From the NCBI GenBank assembly GCA_907163345.1, contig CAJQUN010000051.1, forward strand, positions 2,976,001-3,040,000: DNA of 64,000 nt, read 5' to 3'. Positions 57,675 to 64,000 of this stretch are shown here, in pieces (positions within the stretch are counted from its first letter, which is position 1; the number at the start of each line of letters is the position of its first letter). Below the pieces are notes generated by a model. It was not told the DNA's origin and did no database searches. It saw nothing but the letters and a program-made list of their open reading frames with translations. Position numbers and translations under genes: made by a program. This DNA comes from Haberlea rhodopensis. Lineage: Eukaryota > Streptophyta > Magnoliopsida > Lamiales > Gesneriaceae.

Positions 57675-60600
57675 TCACCATTTAAATTCCCTCGTCCTGC
57701 TTCCCAAGCCACTGGTCCTTCCACCACGACAAAAGTCAACTGGCTCATGGTAGCCAATATGCTCGATCGCTCCCACAGTCTTGAACAAACGTCGCCTGCT
57801 TATCTCCTCCAACAGTGTTTGATGCAACAGTTGGCTACGCATATTCATCAGTGATGCAGTCCTCACCATTTTCTGCTCGTGGTTTGAGCCACAATCAACC
57901 TCATTACATCTGTTCCAGTTTTTGGCCCGGCTCCCAGATTCTGGGCAAAATCTTGTGATTTTTTGGGTCTTTTCAATGCAAGGTCCCTTTTTGTGAGAGA
58001 TTGATAAAATATCATCCTCAGTTTCTGAGCAGTACTTTATGTTCGAGTAGTTATAAGAGTAGGTTGAGCTGTGGGAACTTGCATCATCGTGGTATTTTGA
58101 CTCCTCTGCAGAAAAAATGACATCTTGAAATTAGAAAAATGAAGATAATTCAATACATGCAAGCCATAGGAATGAAAATAAATGAAATTGACATGCCTTT
58201 AAGCCAATCATGGACTGGATTTGCTGTCTCATCTTGGAAGGAAAAAAGTTCTGGCAGGGAAGCATGGGAGGAGGAAAAGTAAAAAGGATGGTGGGGATTA
58301 TTTTCGTCATAATCATCATTATAATTGAAACTATGCTGCTGATGGATTTGAGGTGAGATGGAATCTTTCCAGGATGGGACCAAGGAAGAAATTTCTGTCT
58401 CGATCATATCAGCAATCTCAAATGGCTCCCAATCAGTTATTTCTAGCTCGTTGACCATTTCTGTGGCAACATCCAATGGAGTGTCGCTTGTAGTGTCGAA
58501 CGGGAAGTATACATTTCTTGCTCGGCCTGAAATTTATGTTACAGTTCGTGTTAACTTGGGAAGTATAATCCAAGGAGATTAATCATAATTTATGTTTTCA
58601 TCAGAAACAGGGTCATATACCATCTTTATCTGAAATATGCACTTTGAGAAATATGGTATCATCTGCGGAATTCATAGTCCCCTTGATTGTCATTTCAGTG
58701 TTCTTTGCACCAATTCCCGATGGCTGCTTCAAATCCTGGGATTTTCCACTCCCTGAAACCTTCTGAGAAGGACTCTTGATGGCAGGCAGTTCCTCAACCT
58801 CTTCAATTGAAAGAAAAGGATCCATCAAAAGCTGGCGTGCAGATGGCCTATTGGGAGCTTTCTCCATGCATCTACCAACAAATCTCTGAGCTTCGGCATC
58901 TTCAATCCGGTAAAATGCCTGTGGCAGCTTTCCCTATTTTCACAAGGCATGACCAGTCACAGTCAGCAGGCGCTGATAATTCATGTTTGAATCAAGTTAT
59001 AGCTTACCGAAGTGACTTTCTTGTAAATTTGAGCAGGGTTGGAGCACTCGCTGTATGGATATTCAGAAGTAAGCATTTCAAGAACACAGAGGCCAAAAGA
59101 GTAAATGTCTACAAGCTCATCATAGTCCTCTTCATATAATTCTGGTGCCATAAATTCAGGTGTACCTGATGGTTTTCATAAAAATCATGTTCATTTTTAT
59201 TATAATTGTTCACCAATTGAACTAAAATTTGTTGGGAAAATGGTTTACTACAATCATGATGATATATAAACCGAAACAAGAAAGGAATAGAGTTTTGCCT
59301 ATGACACTGTGGGCATGGTTTGACTCTTTTAGTATGGCTGCCAACCCAAGATCACCAATCTTAACCTGGCCAAGATGTCCATTGACAAAGATGTTGTCGC
59401 ATTTAAGATCCCTATGAATCACCGGAGGATCATGACTGTGCAAATAATCAAGCCCCTCGAGCACTTGGCGAGCCCAGCCCTTAATAACGCGAATATTCAC
59501 TCGCTTGTAACTTTTCCTATATCTGCATCCCATCATGTTGAAAAAATTATTAGTTTATAAAATGGTGAAGATTATATCATTATGTCAATTTCAAAAACTA
59601 GAATGAATGTGTGTATATTACTCTCTGAGGGAGCCGGATGTGAACATTTCGGTGATGAAATTGAAAGTTCTTTGATCAACATCGATCCAGGAAGCATAAA
59701 ACTTCATTATCGAGTTGTGATTGAGATTCTTGAGGAGGTGGACTTCAGAGTAAAGCCTCTGCAGCTCCTGTGGTGACTTCAACACATCATTAAGTTTCAC
59801 TTGATTCCATGCTACTTCTATTCCAAGAAACTCGTCGAAGGCCCTATACACGCTCTTCATTGCTCCTTTGCCAAGCACATCTTTAAACTGAAAAGAAAGT
59901 AAAAAACCAGTCCATGAGTACAACCTAGATCATTTATCACCGTTTATCTCGTGATCCCTAAAGTATAATCTAGTTGACTAAGTTGATAGATCCTGATTTT
60001 CAAACACAAAGGCTTCCAAATCATAACGATTCTTGTACGAAGAAACGAAACCACACAATTGGATGGCACAAATAATTTAGTTTCTGAGAAGACGCAACTT
60101 GTCATATTATATGTAAAGAACTATCTCATGATGAAACTAACATCTTGTAGCAGGTGAAAATTTGATCACCAACTTAAAAGAAAAAAAAAATTGTAATTAC
60201 TTCTCAATTATTCTGATCTCGCACCAGCTGCTGCCTCGTACGTAAAGTGCAAAAGTCAAGTCACGGGAGGAGTTGTTGTTAACTAATTGCACTTAGAATC
60301 TTAGTGTACGCATGTTGCTGTTTGTTTTCTTGACCAAAAGAGATTCTGAAAACAACTGTAATCAAACAGACAATTTAAGCCTTTTTTTGTGATCGATATT
60401 GAGCCAGATTTTTTATGTACATACACTGCATACTCTTGATTTGCTCGGTAGTAGAAAAAAGCTCAATTGAGAACGAACACTTGTAAATTATTTACATAAG
60501 TTTCTTCATAAATGAAGTTATCAACTTTTCTACTCCTGACATTTTTAAATGAGAAATCAGGTCACTTCCAGCCGTTCTAGCAAGGGAGAAACAAGAAATT

Positions 60601-60882
60601 GTTCACTATAAAATAGCCAGTTAAAATCTATGCATATCATCTGAGCAATGATATGTTTTCAAATCATGAATGCAAATTACAATGGTTGTTTGTATTTTCA
60701 CAAGTACCCTTTTTTTATTTCAGCCTCAGCTACACCATGAAAGAAATCAAAAAAACAATAAAAGAACCTTATATTTGGCAAAATAAAATTCAACGAAATC
60801 AATTGGGAAAAGCTCAATATTTAAGAAAACTTACTCGTCCATATCTTTCAGACGGATCCATTTCGACGTAGCACAGATTCAT
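57675..60882 (-). CDS. WNK: WNK (with-no-lysine) serine/threonine protein kinase, WNK4/WNK5-like, seven exons
   Basis: Exons (minus strand): 60882-60835, 59887-59622, 59522-59299, 59165-59008, 58933-58621, 58526-58197, 58105-57675. All phases join, giving 589 residues, close to Arabidopsis WNK4/WNK5 in size. The kinase domain spans about 17-273. The glycine loop is GKGAMK (22-27), supplying the unusual catalytic Lys23. Subdomain II reads EVAWNQVKL, with Asn in place of the usual Lys, the defining WNK feature. The catalytic loop is HRDLKCDN (Asp143), DLG replaces DFG (Asp162), and the activation loop is SVIGTPEFMAPE (Ser177 expected as the phosphosite). An OSR1_C-type autoinhibitory domain follows at about 313-390 (IFLKVHIS...VYFPFD...ELEITDWEP). 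The C-terminus has RLFKTVG (552-558), shared with WNK4. Plant WNKs act in osmotic, ion and flowering-time signalling. Introns 3 and 6 start with GC. The start was chosen at the ATG before NLCYVEMDPSERYGR; the frame is open further upstream. Confidence 0.93.
58106..58196 (-). other. WNK intron 6, GC-AG type
   Basis: The exon ends CTTAAAG and the intron begins GCATGTC, ending TTTCTGCAG. A GT donor five bases on would shift the frame to an early stop, so GC is required. The exon phases (1 and 1) agree. Confidence 0.8.
59166..59298 (-). other. WNK intron 3, GC-AG type
   Basis: The exon ends GTCATAG and the intron begins GCAAAAC, ending CATCAG. Joining restores the invariant SVIG|TPEF activation loop. 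No usable GT lies at this position. Confidence 0.82.
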
Positions 60883-61068
60883 GTTTTCTTCGTCAACGGA
60901 ATCTACAAGTACCCTAGGTTTATACACGATTGCGTAATTTAAATCTCGGGAATGTTATTCAAAGTTGTAAATTCCTGATGATACTACGAAAGTTCTAGTT
61001 TTACACACATGCAATTTAATTTCTTGAAAAATATTAATCAATAACACAGATAGTAACTAAAAGAGATG

Positions 61069-61173
61069 CTAGATCCGAGGTTTTCCTTCGTGATTTTCGT
61101 AGGAAAAGACACCAAACAAGATCCAGAAGAGCCTAGAGTAATCAATCCTCAGCATGATCCAACCAATAGCCAT
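61069..61173 (-). other. Upstream ORF in the WNK leader (34 codons)
   Basis: ATG at 61173 opens MAIGWIMLRIDYSRLFWILF and ends with TAG at 61069, about 190 bp before the WNK start. If the leader is unspliced this uORF would be in the mRNA and could reduce WNK translation. Other upstream ATGs exist (for example near 61365). There is no evidence of conservation. Confidence 0.3.
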
Positions 61174-61442
61174 AACTGCGAGTGAAGATTGGTATTTGCG
61201 ATCGGTAATCATTTTCAACACTGCGCTGTTTTGGGTGGAGATGATGGATGAATGAGAATAATAATCTTTTTATCAGTGGAAGAGGTTTTTCAGAAGTTGC
61301 AATGATGAGAAAGTGGGGAATTCCTGAATTTGAAGAATCTGTGGCGTCGTTTGTTCATATCCATGGATCCAACAATAAATTCTGAGAGAGGAGAAGAAGA
61401 ATGCTAGTATTTGATGCAACGAAAACGGCAGCAGGAAGAAGA

Positions 61443-61450
61443 CTTTTATA
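61443..61450 (-). promoter_or_regulatory. Candidate TATA box of WNK
   Basis: TATAAAAG on the minus strand, about 560 bp before the chosen start codon. Transcription would start near 61415, giving a long leader. Confidence 0.45.
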
Positions 61451-62170
61451 TTGCAATTTGAGTTTTTGGTGGTCAGAATGAGTAATTATAAAGAAACAAA
61501 TTGGATGGGTTCAAATTAAATTAGGTGGATTCTTATATTATATATGTTTTATGATAACATATTAAATACAAATGGTATGTAGTTTAAGATTATTATTTTG
61601 TGCAATAATGTCCATTGTACATGCACACAGTATATTTGACTTTTCGAGCTGGTAGAGTAATGTGAGCTTGAGACCGTAAGATCGTGAACTCTATTTCATC
61701 TGTCAATACTTTTTTGATCTGACCCTGTCACACTGGGGTTTAACTTTTGCGATTTATTTGATTAACGTGGTTTGCATGCTACTATGTCAACATGAAGGTT
61801 TACCCAAAATACACCCAAAATACAACGACCGGGTTACCACGTCATTTAAACAAAAAAAAAGGATATTTGACTTCCGAGCGGATGACATCTTCGAATTTTG
61901 TAAACATAATCACGATATATCCCCTTTATTTTTTTATTTTTGTTCTCTTGCACCCCACAATGCAATATAAATTAATAAATGTTAATCAACATTTTGTGTG
62001 TCACAGTGCAGATTAGACTTCTCATTCATAAATGATAATTATTTATCACACCCATATGTATTTAAAAAAGCGCCCTCGGCCTCAATTTTCAATATTTGTG
62101 CTCGTGGAAAATGGCTTTAATTATTTTGTCTTACCTCTTGGAGGTCACTTTAAGTCCAATGTAATATAAT
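61451..62170. other. AT-rich intergenic sequence upstream of WNK
   Basis: No coding or repeat signal recognised. Probably promoter and intergenic DNA. Confidence 0.4.
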
Positions 62171-62342
62171 GGGAAATGAGATACTAATATTTTGAATACT
62201 ACCTCAATAATGGATTTAATAATCCAGAACTGATTTGGGTATATGAAATCCACATTTTTGTGCGGATCTTATATACCCAAATCAATTCGTGATCTTTGGA
62301 TATAGCATTGAGTAGTGCTCATATGCTACCAAGGAATTACCC
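62171..62342. mobile_element. Fold-back MITE-like repeat, 172 bp
   Basis: The two halves are imperfect inverted copies: GGGAAATGAGATACTAATAT... against GGGTAATTCCTTGGTAGCAT... read from the other end. The central stem is GATTTGGGTATAT...ATATACCCAAATC (62232-62283), with about five bases of loop. Only AT flanks both ends, so the target duplication and class remain open (Tourist-like is possible). Confidence 0.6.
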
Positions 62343-62617
62343 ATGATATCATATTGTGAATGTTATTCATTCCAATTATAGTTGTCTCGTGGATTTCAAA
62401 TTTATTGTCATGAAAATTAACATTACGGTCACATGTTTCGGTTTATTTAAAGTTTAGTGTTAAAATAAAATATAAATTTATAATCTCTAGTTACGAGTCC
62501 GGGTCGGTCACGGTTAACTGTGACATGTTGTCATGCCTAACAATACCACCGAAAAAGTCAACACAAAAAGTTGATGAATTCATTAGCACGTGGCTCTACA
62601 ATTTACCAAGTCGCAAT

Positions 62618-63741
62618 CTAGATCACATGCGCGAGCGGATGCGGATGCGCGAGCGCGTCAATTTTCAAAAAAATTAAGTGTGGGTGCGCCTTAATGCGCC
62701 TATTAAAAATTAATAAATATATAAATATATATACATACACACTGATAAAATGAAGTTAACATACATAATATACATCATATTTAACAAACTCACGTCATTA
62801 TTATATTATTTACAAGTCTACAATATGAAGTTTTTAACAACTTTGGTATGTGCATCTTTATCATTCTTAAAAAGCATTAAAATTAGATTTTATTGAAGGA
62901 TCTAACATTTGCAGCTTTGCAAAAATGTTATAGCCAGTAATACAACGTAATTTGAATCTTGTATTTGATCGTTCGTCTAGTAAAGATTCTCCGAAAAATA
63001 TATTATAGAAAAAGAAATGAAGTATTAAGGTTTTGTTTTATTTTAAGATATAAAATAAGGAATTTAAAAATGAAAGAAAATTGTTCATATTTATTTCAAC
63101 ATGTTTGGTAATAGTATGGATTTATTAAAAATGACTCATATTATTTTCGGAGACTTATATTATTACCTTAGAAATGACTAATATAAACATTTAAATTAAC
63201 TCAATAAAAATAAGAGTTTTATTTATAAAGTTCATTCTATTAATTTTCATGAAAAAAACTAAGATATCAAAATTATTATTATATACTCCGCAAAAATGTT
63301 ACAAAATCACAGATTTATCATACTCTCTTTTATCATATATTTTAATCTTTCATATGTATCATGTCTTTTCATGATTCATTATCTATCTATTTACCATATA
63401 ATATAATTTTCTTACCAACCTGAAATACCTAGAAATCATAAAAATCATCTAAACCCAAAATCGGAGAAATTTTTTTTTTAATTACACAAAAAATAAAAAA
63501 ATCGGAGAATTAAGAAGATTAACAAGACTTAGTGACTTAGTGCGCGGCTTAGTAAATCTTAATGCGCTAATTAGGAATTCTTAGTACGCGAATTATAAAA
63601 TCTTAGTGCGCGAATTGTAAAATCTTAATGCGCGAACTAGAAATTCTTAAGTCGCCTTAATGCGGCGCATGCGCACCCAGTTCGCCAGTTCGCGGCCGGA
63701 GCGCCAATGCGTGGAGGAGGTATGAGGATTATGTGACTTAG
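62618..63741. mobile_element. hAT-like non-autonomous DNA transposon, 1.12 kb
   Basis: GTCGCAAT at 62610-62617 and 63742-63749 forms an 8-bp target duplication. The ends are imperfect inverted repeats, CTAGATCACAT and CTAAGTCACAT (9 of 11). GC-rich subterminal blocks with GCGCGA, TGCGCC and TGCGGCGC stand out from the AT-rich middle: left 62634-62705, right 63535-63720. No transposase ORF is present. An 8-bp duplication with short inverted ends and subterminal repeats fits hAT; the CTA start is unusual for that superfamily. Confidence 0.55.
63535..63666. repeat. 22-bp tandem repeat, about six units, in the right arm of the hAT-like element
   Basis: Units start at 63535, 63557, 63579, 63601, 63623 and 63645, exactly 22 bp apart, with consensus near TCTTAGTGCGCGAATTATAAAA. 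The first and last units are diverged. Each unit has one GCGC core. Confidence 0.85.
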
Positions 63742-63749
63742 GTCGCAAT

Positions 63750-64000
63750 ATAAATTAGGAAAGCTTTCTGTTTTCTCTCTTGAATTTTATTTAATGTTGT
63801 CATTGAGTAAATACCTCTAAGATATCATAGCTCTCAGCATAGAATTCACGTGAAATATTTCATATGAAATATTTGTTGAATTATTTCTGCTCTTAAAAAC
63901 AACATCAATATAATCCTTCTCCTATTGATAAAAACTTAATTTTCATAAATTAATTATGACAAGTAATATAATCTCTTCTACTTAACATAAGAACTAATAA
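63750..64000. other. AT-rich end of window
   Basis: No feature recognised. Confidence 0.4.

Noticed and set aside
57675..60882. WNK as a broken pseudogene because its open frames are short and scattered
   Set aside because: All seven exons join in phase with plausible splice sites and give a complete kinase with all catalytic residues.
62507..62524. Near-palindrome GTCACGGTTAACTGTGAC upstream of WNK
   Set aside because: A single 18-bp site with two mismatches, not repeated and not matching a site I know; too weak alone.

Overview
The window looks like repeat-dense, AT-rich nuclear DNA of a eudicot plant. Roughly the first 57 kb is a pile of nested LTR retrotransposons. These are tRNA-Asp-primed Ty3/Athila-like elements, tRNA-iMet-primed Ty3 chromovirus (Tekay/Del-like) elements and one Ty1/copia element. 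One clear host gene, a WNK (with-no-lysine) protein kinase, lies on the minus strand at 57.7-60.9 kb, followed by about 2.5 kb of flank holding two small DNA-transposon-like repeats. I see no tRNA, rRNA, CRISPR or bacterial feature. All element names below (A, B, C, C2, D, E, F, G, H) are mine.

Layout. 1-3794: 3' end of Athila-like element A (second ORF, untranslated region, 3' LTR). 4505-6904: C2, a minus-strand, pol-less Athila-like element. 6905-17458: 3' end and LTR of chromovirus G, split by a complete chromovirus F (7867-16230, target duplication ACGTG). 17459-25288: minus-strand chromovirus H, its 5' LTR cut off where it meets element C. 25289-56949: element C, which contains element B (about 27215-53798), which contains Athila-like element D (31837-51960), which contains solo chromovirus LTR E (38995-49741, duplication AGTTG), which contains a copia element (39287-47967, duplication TTTTA). 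That is five levels of nesting. 56950-57469: an unassigned single-copy-looking segment. 57675-60882: WNK, seven exons, 589 predicted residues. 62171-62342: fold-back MITE. 62618-63741: hAT-like non-autonomous element with a 22-bp tandem array.

Every retrotransposon coding region is broken by stops, frameshifts or deletions, even in the copies whose LTRs are almost identical (F and copia). These copies probably moved using proteins made elsewhere. WNK is the only gene likely to make a working protein, so the window holds no multi-gene pathway.

Two observations deserve most attention. (1) LTRs from both Ty3 lineages carry clusters of the palindrome CGATCGATCG, often beside GAACAGTGC or GGCAGTG. 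(2) The chromovirus LTRs (F, E, H, less clearly G) share a gene-like order: donor, intron holding the palindrome cluster, acceptor, short 63-67-nt exon, GTACGTA donor, long repeat-rich intron, TTGTTCCTGTAG-type acceptor. This suggests a spliced LTR leader. WNK itself needs two GC-AG introns to be read correctly. All comparisons were made by eye.
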